Source: CAKSQF01 sp963628435
GTDB lineage: Bacteria; Bacillota; Clostridia; Oscillospirales; CAG-272
Assembly (NCBI GenBank): GCA_963628435.1
Contig: CAVGEY010000022.1
Coordinates: forward strand, 1-22,815
DNA: 22,815 nucleotides
Direction: 5' to 3'
Positions 1 through 6,196 of the stretch are shown here, one piece after another. The position numbers and the translations under genes were made by a program. The notes below the pieces were generated by a model that was given only the letters and a program-made list of their open reading frames with translations, was not told the origin of the DNA and searched no databases. The number at the start of each line of letters is the position of its first letter. Positions within the stretch are counted from its first letter, which is position 1.

Positions 1-32
1 ATCGCCGCTTTTGTTTTCTTTTTTGACTCCAC
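1..32 (-). CDS. 5' end of a gene leaving the window on the left (first ~10 codons only)
   Basis: On the minus strand a GTG codon at 32-30 opens a frame reading V/M-E-S-K-K-K-T-K-A-A that continues past the window edge. An AAGGGG ribosome binding site lies at 46-41, 8 nt from the GTG. A minus-strand promoter (195-167) lies upstream with a leader of about 130 nt. An in-frame GTG at 41-39 is a poorer start because it overlaps the ribosome binding site. The basic N-terminus says nothing about function. The call rests on the promoter, ribosome binding site and open frame occurring in the right order. The coding part is too short for any identification. Confidence 0.4.
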   Translation of the reverse strand, partial: MESKKKTKAA

Positions 33-166
33 CCGTCTCACCCCTTGTTTTTGTGTATAGAAAAAGATGCAAACCAATAAGCCTGCATCTGCCATATATT
101 TTGCTTTATTCAGGCAGCTTAATGGTATATTTACAAATACGAAGAAATCCAGCTACTCTGCTTTTG

Positions 167-195
167 ATTATACCACCCTCGAATACCAAAATCAA
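167..195 (-). promoter_or_regulatory. Sigma-A-type promoter for the left-edge gene
   Basis: The minus strand carries TTGATT (195-190), a 17-nt spacer and TATAAT (172-167). Transcription would start near 160 and run left into the partial gene at the edge. The leader contains two short inverted repeats that overlap by 2 nt: AGATGCA/TGCATCT and CTGCC/GGCAG. Confidence 0.55.
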
Positions 196-224
196 GTGAG
201 TTTATTTTTTTTGTATAATCACAT

Positions 225-396
225 AATTATATTTTTTTTTTTTGTTGAGAATGCACAAAAGCAATCTGCAATGGAGCGATTTTCTTTTTAGCTTAAACAA
301 ATACCGTGCGACGGCTTTACACACGAGGGAGCCGCTGTTCTTCTCCTTTTTGACGCACACATGCTTCGGCTTTGATGCGTATGTTCGCATATTTCA
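225..396 (+). other. Gene-free AT-rich stretch with possible structured RNA
   Basis: Reading frames here are short and none has a ribosome binding site or a recognisable product. The stretch starts with a run of T (about 229-241). It ends at a strong terminator, so some plus-strand transcript should pass through or start in it. Nested pairings are visible: GTGCG (306-310) with CGCAC (354-358), enclosing CGGCT (312-316) with AGCCG (330-334). A TATAAT at 214-219 has no convincing -35 partner. It could be a small RNA or just the tail of a longer transcript. No known RNA family was recognised. Confidence 0.2.
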
Positions 397-436
397 AGAG
401 AGCAGACCGCAGAATGCGGCGGTCTGCTCTCTTTTT
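397..436 (+). terminator. Strong intrinsic terminator, plus strand
   Basis: A perfect 14-bp stem (397-410 with 419-432), an 8-nt loop and a T run at 432-436. The minus-strand flank lacks a T run, so it acts on plus-strand transcription. It lies about 75 nt before the pdx kinase promoter and has no recognised gene before it. Confidence 0.85.
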
Positions 437-509
437 GCGGTTAAAAAGGCAAAAACGGCATCGGTTTCAGCCGTCTTTTCGTCTGCTTGTACAAATATGA
501 CGGCAACTG

Positions 510-538
510 TTGACAAATTATGCTCCGTGTGATATAAT
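510..538 (+). promoter_or_regulatory. Consensus promoter for the pyridoxal kinase gene
   Basis: TTGACA (510-515), 17-nt spacer, TATAAT (533-538). The predicted start near 545 gives a leader of about 30 nt with an AAGGGG ribosome binding site at 558-563. Confidence 0.85.
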
Positions 539-574
539 TGTAGCCGTTCAAATTACGAAGGGGATGTTTATAAA

Positions 575-1417
575 ATGTATAAGAGAATACTTACGGTTCA
601 GGATATATCATGTGTCGGACAATGCTCGCTGACCGTTGCTCTTCCGATTCTGTCTGCATGCGGACTCGAAACCTGCATCATTCCGTCGGCGGTGCTGTCA
701 ACCCACACATACGGTTTCAAGGGGTACACATTCTGCGATCTTACCGATGAAATCGAGCCGATTATGAATCACTGGATCGGCGAAAATATCAAATTCGACG
801 CCATATATACGGGTTATCTCGGAAGCACGCGCCAGATTGCGCTTGTGGAAAAGCTGTTTGCGAATGTCGGTGCCGGCGGATTCTGCAAAATCGTCGATCC
901 CGCAATGGCCGATAACGGAAAACTCTATACCGGATTCGATACGGAATTTGTCGGCGAGATGAAAAAGCTCTGCGGATCTGCCGATATTATCCTCCCGAAT
1001 ATCACAGAGGCCGCTCTTATGTGCAAAATCGAATACCGCGAAAATTACGATGAGGCGTATGTCGAACGGCTGTGCGGGGCACTTACCGATGCGGGCGCGA
1101 AAACGGTTGTACTGACCGGCGTCGGATATACGCCCGATACGACAGGCGTTGTCGTTTTCGGCGGCGGCAAGCTCGAATATTACTGCCATAAGAAAATTTC
1201 GAAGGGCTGCCACGGCACGGGCGATGTTTTCGCATCGGCGTTCACCGGTGCCTATATGCAGGGCAAATCGTTATATGACAGCGCGAAAATCGCCGCCGAT
1301 TACACGGTTGCCTGCATCGAGAACACGATTTCGGACAGCAGCCACTGGTACGGCGTGAAATTCGAGCCGCTTCTCGGAGAGCTTGCAAAGAAAGTATCCG
1401 AAAAGACGAACGATTGA
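575..1417 (+). CDS. pdxY: Pyridoxal/pyridoxine/pyridoxamine kinase (PdxK/PdxY type)
   Basis: A 280-residue cytosolic kinase of the ribokinase fold, expected to phosphorylate B6 vitamers in the pyridoxal 5'-phosphate salvage pathway. Family features seen in the protein: an N-terminal substrate segment around QDISCVGQCSL (9-19), the STHT stretch near 42-45, VDPAMADNG (107-115), the PNITEA stretch (141-146), and the anion-hole/catalytic GTGD at 214-217, where Asp217 would be the base. Length is normal for the family. ATG at 575 follows AAGGGG by 11 nt. It is a single-gene unit with its own consensus promoter and a GCAA-tetraloop terminator right after the stop. PdxY and PdxK cannot be told apart by motifs alone, and some Firmicute relatives also act on hydroxymethylpyrimidine. 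Confidence 0.9.
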   Translation: MYKRILTVQDISCVGQCSLTVALPILSACGLETCIIPSAVLSTHTYGFKGYTFCDLTDEIEPIMNHWIGENIKFDAIYTGYLGSTRQIALVEKLFANVGAGGFCKIVDPAMADNGKLYTGFDTEFVGEMKKLCGSADIILPNITEAALMCKIEYRENYDEAYVERLCGALTDAGAKTVVLTGVGYTPDTTGVVVFGGGKLEYYCHKKISKGCHGTGDVFASAFTGAYMQGKSLYDSAKIAADYTVACIENTISDSSHWYGVKFEPLLGELAKKVSEKTND

Positions 1418-1430
1418 AAAAACATATAAA

Positions 1431-1464
1431 AAAACACGGTCTGCCGCAAGGCAGGCCGTGTTTT
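1431..1464. terminator. Bidirectional terminator between convergent pdx kinase and plsY genes
   Basis: Left arm 1431-1445 pairs with 1450-1464 across a GCAA tetraloop (1446-1449), with one G-U pair. An A run on the left and a T run on the right let it serve both converging genes. Confidence 0.88.
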
Positions 1465-1474
1465 GCTTTGAGAA

Positions 1475-2140
1475 TCAGACGCGTCTGCTTCTCTTCTTCG
1501 AGTTAAGGCGTTCCTCTTCCTCTTTTTTCAGCAGCTCGGGAGTACAGAATTTCGAGGAGTGTTTGTAAATTACCGTGAGCGAGATTACAGCCGCGGCAAT
1601 CGCAATCGAGGTAAGATTCTGTCTTAAAAGAATCGGTGTCGCGAGTCCCGCGAAAACCGCAAACGCAAATATGCTTCTTTTTCTGTGCGGATTGATTTTC
1701 ACGAGAGTCGAGGTTATTATATAAATGGCGGCAAGGAGAAATACAATATTCGATACGGGCAGAATGGCAAGCAGAACGCCGAAAGTAACCGCGATGCCTT
1801 TTCCGCCTTTGAAGTGGTCGAAGGGCGCGAGCGCGTGTCCGATAACCGGCGCGCAGATTACCGCGGAAAAAAGCGGATTCTCGGGTTTAAGATAATTCAG
1901 CGAAATATAAACGGGCAGCAGTCCCTTGCAGATTTCGAGAATCAGACAGACGGAGCCCATAATGACTCCGCAGGATGCGAAAACATTGAAAGTACCGGGA
2001 TTTTTGTCGTCCGAACATTCGCATACGTCTTTATTCATAAAAACGCGGGGCAGAATTTTGCAGAACAGGATGCTTCCCGAAAGAAATCCGACAAGCGTGA
2101 ACAGCAGATATCCGAATCTGCCGTCTATGAGATTATACAT
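1475..2140 (-). CDS. plsY: Glycerol-3-phosphate acyltransferase PlsY family, divergent
   Basis: A 221-residue multi-pass membrane protein of the PlsY family, which moves an acyl group from acyl phosphate to glycerol-3-phosphate in the first step of phospholipid synthesis. All three PlsY signature regions are present: GSILF (22-26), NPGTFNV (47-53) and GHALAPFDHFKGGKG (101-115). Several positions differ from the usual GSIPFGY, NPGATN and GHxFPVFxxFKGGKG forms. It is therefore a divergent member, perhaps a second copy beside a housekeeping plsY elsewhere. The C-terminus is very basic (KKR/RR cluster). ATG at 2140 overlaps the glycosyltransferase gene by 8 nt and has a GGAG-type site inside that gene, so the two are translationally coupled. 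The acyltransferase family is fairly sure; the exact acceptor is not. Confidence 0.82.
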   Translation of the reverse strand: MYNLIDGRFGYLLFTLVGFLSGSILFCKILPRVFMNKDVCECSDDKNPGTFNVFASCGVIMGSVCLILEICKGLLPVYISLNYLKPENPLFSAVICAPVIGHALAPFDHFKGGKGIAVTFGVLLAILPVSNIVFLLAAIYIITSTLVKINPHRKRSIFAFAVFAGLATPILLRQNLTSIAIAAAVISLTVIYKHSSKFCTPELLKKEEEERLNSKKRSRRV

Positions 2141-3257
2141 TCGAATTTCTCCTTCCTTTTATGACGGTATCGGCGATTTTTTTCACCGAATTTCGGTCTA
2201 TACATTCGGCCTGACATTTTACCATTCGCTCACAGCGCGCGCGGTCGTGCGTTATCGCATACGCAAGAGCGGCGGCTTCCTCAGGGCTGTTCGCGCGTGC
2301 CGACATTCCGTTTTTCTCGAAAAATTCGGCATTTTTGGTTTCGCAGCCGGGAATCGCGTTTATGTGAACTATCGGGATTCTCGACGATGCCGCCTCGGTT
2401 GTGGTGAGACCGCCCGATTTCGATATGACAAGGTCGGCGGCTTTCATGTAGAGGTAAACTTTGTCGGTAAACGAAATTATGTGAACATTCGGATATTTCC
2501 CGAGTTCGGCCCTCGCTTCGTCATACAGCGCTTTGTTTTTGCCTGTCAGCAGGAACAAAACGGCGTCGGGATCATTGTACGACAGCAGTTCCCGGCAGGT
2601 CTGAACCGCATAAGAACAGCCTGCGCCGCCGGTCATTACGAGATACACACGCCGCTCGCCCGATATTTTGAGCTGCTCTCTCGCATCTTCTTTTGTCATG
2701 TCCGAAGAAAATTCGGGAGATACGGGTATTCCGACCACAGCGAGTCTGCTCTTTTTCATACCCTCGCGTATACATTCGGCAAGAACGTCTTTATGCGGAA
2801 CGAACGAGATGTCAAGCTCGACCTCGCGGAAAAAGGGAATCGGCGTGTAATCGGTCAGCACCCCGTAGCAGGGGATGTCGGTCTTTTTCTCCCGCTTTAA
2901 GTAGGTCATCGTCTGCATCGGGAAAAGATGGGTGCAGACCACGGCGGTGTAACCGCCTTTTTTTATAAAATCGAGCAGTTTATCGGCCTGCGAACTGTTC
3001 GCGATATAGACGGGACTTTTGAGCCCGGTCGAACTGCAAAATTCGCCTGCTCTGTAAACCGCGCCGAAAAGACGCGGAAGTTTTACTATCATCGAATTGT
3101 AGATTGACGATATTGCGTCGGAAGTTTTTTCGCCCGACAGTGAAACCGCGTCCACAAGGTCGCATTTTATGTTTCTCGAGACGAACTCTTTATAGAGAGC
3201 TCTTGCCGCACCGTTATGTCCCTCGCCGGTGTTTGTGCTCAGAATCAGAATTTTCAT
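2133..3257 (-). CDS. MGDG synthase-type glycosyltransferase (diacylglycerol glucosyltransferase/UgtP-like)
   Basis: A 374-residue GT-B fold enzyme resembling monogalactosyldiacylglycerol synthase, YpfP/UgtP and MurG relatives. It should transfer a sugar from a nucleotide donor to diacylglycerol at the inner membrane face. The N-terminus shows the family start MKILILST-NTGEGHN (glycine/histidine loop, residues 10-15). A central YGVLTDYTPIPFF region (131-143) and the C-terminal donor-binding stretch KSGGLTTTEA (280-289) followed by HINAIPGCETKNAEFF are also typical. No signal peptide or membrane helix is seen, consistent with a peripheral protein. It is the first gene of a two-gene operon with plsY, which fits a role in membrane or lipoteichoic acid anchor lipids. 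Sugar and acceptor cannot be read from sequence. Confidence 0.87.
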   Translation of the reverse strand: MKILILSTNTGEGHNGAARALYKEFVSRNIKCDLVDAVSLSGEKTSDAISSIYNSMIVKLPRLFGAVYRAGEFCSSTGLKSPVYIANSSQADKLLDFIKKGGYTAVVCTHLFPMQTMTYLKREKKTDIPCYGVLTDYTPIPFFREVELDISFVPHKDVLAECIREGMKKSRLAVVGIPVSPEFSSDMTKEDAREQLKISGERRVYLVMTGGAGCSYAVQTCRELLSYNDPDAVLFLLTGKNKALYDEARAELGKYPNVHIISFTDKVYLYMKAADLVISKSGGLTTTEAASSRIPIVHINAIPGCETKNAEFFEKNGMSARANSPEEAAALAYAITHDRARCERMVKCQAECIDRNSVKKIADTVIKGRRNSNV

Positions 3258-3290
3258 TTCACATACCGTCCTTTCGTATCTTACGGTGAA

Positions 3291-3319
3291 ATTATATCTT
3301 CAAAAGCGGGCATTGTCAA
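3291..3319 (-). promoter_or_regulatory. Consensus promoter for the glycosyltransferase-plsY operon
   Basis: Minus strand TTGACA (3319-3314), 17-nt spacer, TATAAT (3296-3291). A 6-bp inverted repeat CGGACA/TGTCCG (3320-3325 and 3338-3343) abuts the -35 element and could be a regulator site. No regulator is identified. Confidence 0.82.
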
Positions 3320-3395
3320 CGGACACTTTTGCATAAATGTCCGAATATCCGCGCACCGAATTTCGGGAAACGGTCGGTCGGTACCGCTGCCCGTA

Positions 3396-3424
3396 TTGAC
3401 ATATCGCCTGCCGTGATGTATAAT
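3396..3424 (+). promoter_or_regulatory. Consensus promoter for azlCD
   Basis: TTGACA (3396-3401), 17-nt spacer, TATAAT (3419-3424). It diverges from the glycosyltransferase promoter, about 75 nt separating the two -35 elements. Confidence 0.83.
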
Positions 3425-3476
3425 TATACCGATAAATATACATTTCCCCGAAAGGTCGGCAAAACGCCGAAAAAAG

Positions 3477-4247
3477 ATGGAACATTCAGAAAACACCGAA
3501 CAAAAAAATCTTAAAAAAATTCTCGACCGAAAAGAAAACAAATCCGAATATCTGCGCGGACTGAAAAGCGGCCTCCCGATATGTCTCGGCTATCTCGCGG
3601 TATCTTTCTCACTCGGAATAGGGGCAAAATCGGCGGGACTTACACCGCTCGCTGCCTCTGTCGCCAGCCTTCTGCTTAACGCGTCGGCGGGCGAATACGC
3701 GCTCTTTTCGGTTATCGCGGGATGCGGCGGCTATATTCAGGCGGCGCTTGCCGAATTTGTCGCCAATATGAGATATATTCTTATGTCGTGCGCACTGTCG
3801 GCTAAATTCGATTACGGCAAAACGAAATTATGGCATCGGCTTGTGATCGGCGTCGCCGTGACCGATGAGATGTTCGGGCTCGGCGTTATGCAGTGCCGGC
3901 CGCTGAACCCTTATTTTTATCTCGGAATGATGAGCGTCGCGATGCCCGGATGGTGCATCGGCACGGGCATCGGGGTTGCGGTCGGAAATATTATCGGAGC
4001 AAGGCTTCAAAGCGCGCTCGGCGTCAGCCTTTACGGAATGTTTCTCGCTTCAATCGTTCCGCCGTCGATAAAAGACAAAAAAATCGCGGCTGTCGTAATT
4101 ATGTCTGCCGTGCTGTCCGCCGCCGCTGCCTATCTTCCGATGCTGTCCGAAATCTCGGAGAGCGTTCGGATAATGATTTTGACCGTTTGCGTGGCGGCGG
4201 CCGCCGCTCTTATTTTTCCGATAAAGGAGGAGACGGCAAATGGGTAA
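3477..4247 (+). CDS. azlC: AzlC family branched-chain amino acid transport protein
   Basis: A 256-residue inner membrane protein, the large subunit of the AzlCD/YgaZH-type exporter of branched-chain amino acids. After a charged N-terminal tail of about 28 residues come GLKSGLPICLGYLAVSFSLG (28-47), the family's typical opening, and the conserved ASAGEYALFSVI and EFVANMRYILMS segments, followed by further hydrophobic helices. ATG at 3477 lacks a close ribosome binding site: AAAGG lies about 22 nt upstream. It is still the only ATG in frame before the first helix. The tail is longer than in many homologs. The stop overlaps the azlD start by 8 nt. Confidence 0.9.
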   Translation: MEHSENTEQKNLKKILDRKENKSEYLRGLKSGLPICLGYLAVSFSLGIGAKSAGLTPLAASVASLLLNASAGEYALFSVIAGCGGYIQAALAEFVANMRYILMSCALSAKFDYGKTKLWHRLVIGVAVTDEMFGLGVMQCRPLNPYFYLGMMSVAMPGWCIGTGIGVAVGNIIGARLQSALGVSLYGMFLASIVPPSIKDKKIAAVVIMSAVLSAAAAYLPMLSEISESVRIMILTVCVAAAAALIFPIKEETANG

Positions 4248-4545
4248 TAATGTGTGGATATATATCGCCGCCGCGGCTGCCGTAACCTATCTTATAAGGG
4301 TGCTTCCGCTTACCGTTTTCAAAAAACCGATCAAAAACAGATTCGTGCGGTCGTTTCTTTATTATGTGCCTTATGCCACTCTCGCCGCAATGACCTTTCC
4401 CGCGATTATAAACGCAACCGCGTCTCCGATATCGGGTATCGCGGCGCTTGTCGCCGGAGTTGCCGCCGCATGGCTGTCCGGCAACCTTTTCATAGTCGCC
4501 GCCTCATCGGGTGTCGCCGTGTTTATTGTCGAACTTTTTCTTTGA
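4240..4545 (+). CDS. azlD: AzlD family branched-chain amino acid transport subunit
   Basis: A 101-residue protein with about four hydrophobic helices, the small partner of AzlC. The family opening with a membrane helix followed by TYLIRVLPLTVFKKPIKNRF (about 14-33), then a conserved YVPYATLAAMTFPAI segment, is recognisable. ATG at 4240 sits in an ATGGGTAA overlap with the azlC stop and follows a strong AAGGAGG site, so the pair is translationally coupled. Length is normal. No terminator hairpin was seen between it and the next promoter at about 4650. Confidence 0.9.
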   Translation: MGNNVWIYIAAAAAVTYLIRVLPLTVFKKPIKNRFVRSFLYYVPYATLAAMTFPAIINATASPISGIAALVAGVAAAWLSGNLFIVAASSGVAVFIVELFL

Positions 4546-4647
4546 AATATACCGTTATCTGCCGTTTTGCACCGATTTTATAACATTGTTGCACAAAAAA
4601 AAGAATATTTTTCGGCATTTTTGCCCATACCCTTTTTCTCGGAAATA

Positions 4648-4656
4648 TGGTATAAT
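4648..4656 (+). promoter_or_regulatory. Extended -10 promoter of the CarD-family gene
   Basis: TATAAT at 4651-4656 is preceded by TGG (4648-4650), an extended -10 motif. No good -35 lies at 16-18 nt: the only TTG-like hexamer (4621-4626) is 24 nt away. Predicted transcription start is around 4663, downstream of the only TTG start codon of the long reading frame. Confidence 0.65.
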
Positions 4657-4707
4657 ATATGCGTAAATGAACGGGGAAAGAGGGCGGTAAAAACGGAGCC
4701 GAATAAA

Positions 4708-5208
4708 CTGAACATTGGAGAACTGCTTGTTTACGGAGCGCGCGGCGTTTGCAGGGTGACAGATGTAAAAACCGAGTCGTTCGGCGGCGCGGAAAAAGAA
4801 TACTATCTTCTCTCTCCCAAAGACGATCCGAACGCGACGATATATCTCGCGACCGACAGCGACCGTATCGAAAAGAATGTCAGGAGAATAGCCACTGCCG
4901 ACGAGATATACGAGATTGTAAAAGCTCTGCCGAAGGGCGGAGGCGAATGGATCGAGAACAACAAACGCCGTGCCGAATATTTTTCAAAAACTCTCAGCGA
5001 AGGCAGCAGAGGAGAAATTGTCGGAATCATAAGAGCAATAAGAAAACAGAGATGCGAGCTTGAAAAAAAGGGAAAAAGGCTCAATGTATCCGACAAGAAT
5101 GTGCTTGAACGCGCCGAAAAAATCGTAAACGATGAGTTTTCACTTGTGCTCAACATAAGACCGGACGAGGTCGCGCAGTTCATTATAAAGAACAGCGAGC
5201 CTGCGTAA
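4708..5208 (+). CDS. CarD/CdnL-family transcriptional regulator, non-standard start
   Basis: A 166-residue protein (counted from 4708) whose N-terminus, (L/M)NIGELLVYGARGVCRVTDV, is the classic opening of the CarD_CdnL_TRCF RNA polymerase-interacting domain (about 1-60), followed by a helical C-terminal half. Such proteins bind the RNA polymerase beta subunit and stabilise open complexes. The frame has no ATG, GTG or TTG between the promoter and this domain. CTG at 4708, with GGAG 9 nt upstream (4695-4698), gives the expected family N-terminus, so it is chosen as the likely start. A TTG at 4567 would add about 47 unrelated residues but lies upstream of the promoter. A one-base error or indel near 4680-4690 could instead join the frame to ATG 4667. 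Function is well supported; the start is not. Confidence 0.8.
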   Translation: MNIGELLVYGARGVCRVTDVKTESFGGAEKEYYLLSPKDDPNATIYLATDSDRIEKNVRRIATADEIYEIVKALPKGGGEWIENNKRRAEYFSKTLSEGSRGEIVGIIRAIRKQRCELEKKGKRLNVSDKNVLERAEKIVNDEFSLVLNIRPDEVAQFIIKNSEPA

Positions 5209-5233
5209 ATCGGAAAATACGAACAAAAAGACA

Positions 5234-5267
5234 AAACCGCCGAAACGCAAAAACGTTTCGGCGGTTT
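5234..5267. terminator. Hairpin terminator shared by carD gene and minus-strand RNA
   Basis: A 14-bp perfect stem (5234-5247 with 5254-5267) and a 6-nt loop. The plus-strand tail is only TTT, then CGCC. On the minus strand the tail reads TTTTGTCTTTTTG, a better terminator, so its main client may be the RNA on the minus strand. Confidence 0.75.
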
Positions 5268-5410
5268 CGCCATAAAGGAAAGGAACAGAAAGGAGTCGAC
5301 AGCCTGAAACCGAACTTCGGCCGCCGTGGGAAAGTTTTCTCGATACGAACGACCTAAGGGATATCCTCCTAAAAAAGATGTCGCCTTATCGCTGAACACA
5401 AACAAATAAA
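5268..5410 (-). ncRNA. Candidate structured non-coding RNA, possibly 6S RNA
   Basis: This lies in the 320-nt gap between carD and the next minus-strand gene. It has no coding frame with a ribosome binding site. It is GC-richer than the AT-rich DNA right of 5395, and on the minus strand it ends in a hairpin with a T-rich tail. Visible minus-strand pairings include AGGAG (5371-5367) with CTCCT (5295-5291), GGTCG with CGGCC, and a CCGA/TCGG mini-hairpin. Size with terminator is about 170-200 nt. Because no gene follows it on the minus strand, a riboswitch is unlikely. The size and stand-alone position fit 6S RNA, but no 6S-specific sequence could be confirmed. SRP RNA, tmRNA and RNase P hallmark sequences are absent. 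Ends are approximate and no promoter was convincingly found. Confidence 0.4.
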
Positions 5411-5529
5411 AAATAACAGAAAAAGACAGTTACACTGTATAATGAACAAAAACAATAACCGTTAGCCACCTGATAAAAATCAGAAAAACGGCGTTCGTAC
5501 CGACGGAAAATATTAAATTAAAAATAAAA
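5411..5529. other. AT-rich intergenic segment with small inverted repeats
   Basis: No gene seen. It holds an inverted repeat ACAGT-TAC-ACTGT (5426-5438) overlapping a TATAAT-like hexamer (5438-5443), and a CTGAT-AAAA-ATCAG hairpin (about 5470-5483). On the minus strand a short CGG/CCG hairpin followed by TTTTT may end the 5530-6060 gene. These are candidates for the RNA's promoter or operator and for the upstream gene's terminator; none is decisive. Confidence 0.3.
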
Positions 5530-6060
5530 TCAGATAATAAGTTCGATTTGCATTTTTTCGCCGTTGTTTGTGATGTCAAGGGCGAGCTGAGCGCGGGTAA
5601 GTTCCTCCGAAACCTCCTGATAGTCGGCCTCGGCGGCGTTTATGTCGTAATTTGCGTATAAATATTCGATAATCGCCGAACGTTTGGAGTACGGATCGTC
5701 GACACGCTCTTTCGGAGTTCTCGAACGCATTTCGGCAAGTCTGTTTTTCTTGCCTGTAAGCTGGGGAATATAGACAAGCATCTCGTCAATGGTCATATCG
5801 AATCCGTCAACTTTATGTGTGCAGTTGAACAGATTTACGGCGTGCTTTACGATGCGTATCTGCTTTGAGTAAAGTTCGAGTTTTGCGCTTGTCTCGGCAT
5901 AATCGTACGGAGGACGTACCGATTCGATGTCCTCTCCGACCGACGCCTTGAATGTTTTGCGGGAATTTTCCTTTTCGAGAAGTGCGGCGTACTCGTCTTT
6001 CAACTTTTTCAACAGTTTGTTCGCCTGTGCGGATGTCAGTTCTTTTATTTCGGTATTCAT
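5530..6060 (-). CDS. Conserved-type helical protein of unknown function (DIP1984-like?)
   Basis: A 176-residue soluble protein, charged and mostly helical. The first 50 residues (TSAQANKLLKKLKDEYAAL...) look coiled-coil-forming. The later part contains a MTIDEMLVYIPQLTGKKNRL segment and a C-terminal beta-like tail. There is no signal peptide, membrane helix, Cys/His cluster or nucleotide motif. The layout (leading coiled coil, an ETSAKLELYSKQIRIVKHAVNLFN helix, then a TIDEML motif) reminded me of the DIP1984 family, but this is a weak impression. ATG at 6060 was chosen because AGAGGA (6072-6067) lies 6 nt away; the ATG at 6063 is too close to that site. It is a monocistronic unit with its own promoter. 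Confidence 0.7.
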   Translation of the reverse strand: MNTEIKELTSAQANKLLKKLKDEYAALLEKENSRKTFKASVGEDIESVRPPYDYAETSAKLELYSKQIRIVKHAVNLFNCTHKVDGFDMTIDEMLVYIPQLTGKKNRLAEMRSRTPKERVDDPYSKRSAIIEYLYANYDINAAEADYQEVSEELTRAQLALDITNNGEKMQIELII

Positions 6061-6096
6061 CATGCGTCCTCTTTTCATGATTTGTTCTCTGTGATT

Positions 6097-6125
6097 ATTA
6101 TACCGACCGCGCGTCCGTCTGTCAA
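6097..6125 (-). promoter_or_regulatory. Consensus promoter for the 5530-6060 gene
   Basis: Minus strand TTGACA (6125-6120), 17-nt spacer, TATAAT (6102-6097), giving a leader of about 30 nt. Confidence 0.83.
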
Positions 6126-6154
6126 GTGAAAAACGAAATTCCCGAAAAATCACG

Positions 6155-6189
6155 AAAAAAACATCCGACTGCGCGTCGGATGTTTTTTT
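6155..6189 (-). terminator. Terminator of the argGH operon
   Basis: Stem 6161-6169 with 6175-6183 (9 bp), 5-nt loop, flanked by an A run (6155-6160) and a T run (6184-6188). It follows the argH stop by a few nucleotides on the minus strand and would work in both directions. Confidence 0.87.
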
Positions 6190-6196
6190 GATATGC

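Noticed and set aside
242..532. 96-residue plus-strand frame in the left intergenic region
   Set aside because: It runs through the strong terminator and the pdx kinase promoter, lacks a ribosome binding site and resembles no protein.
1926..2900. 324-residue plus-strand frame opposite plsY and the glycosyltransferase
   Set aside because: Arg/Phe-rich shadow frame, covering two clear genes and their overlap.
4567..4707. N-terminal extension of the CarD-family protein from TTG 4567
   Set aside because: It begins upstream of the extended -10 promoter, lacks a ribosome binding site, and its 47 residues do not resemble CarD proteins.
5268..5410. Riboswitch interpretation of the structured block
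   Set aside because: On the minus strand it is followed only by a terminator and the antisense of carD, and on the plus strand it would precede the 3' end of an opposing gene, so there is no gene for it to control.
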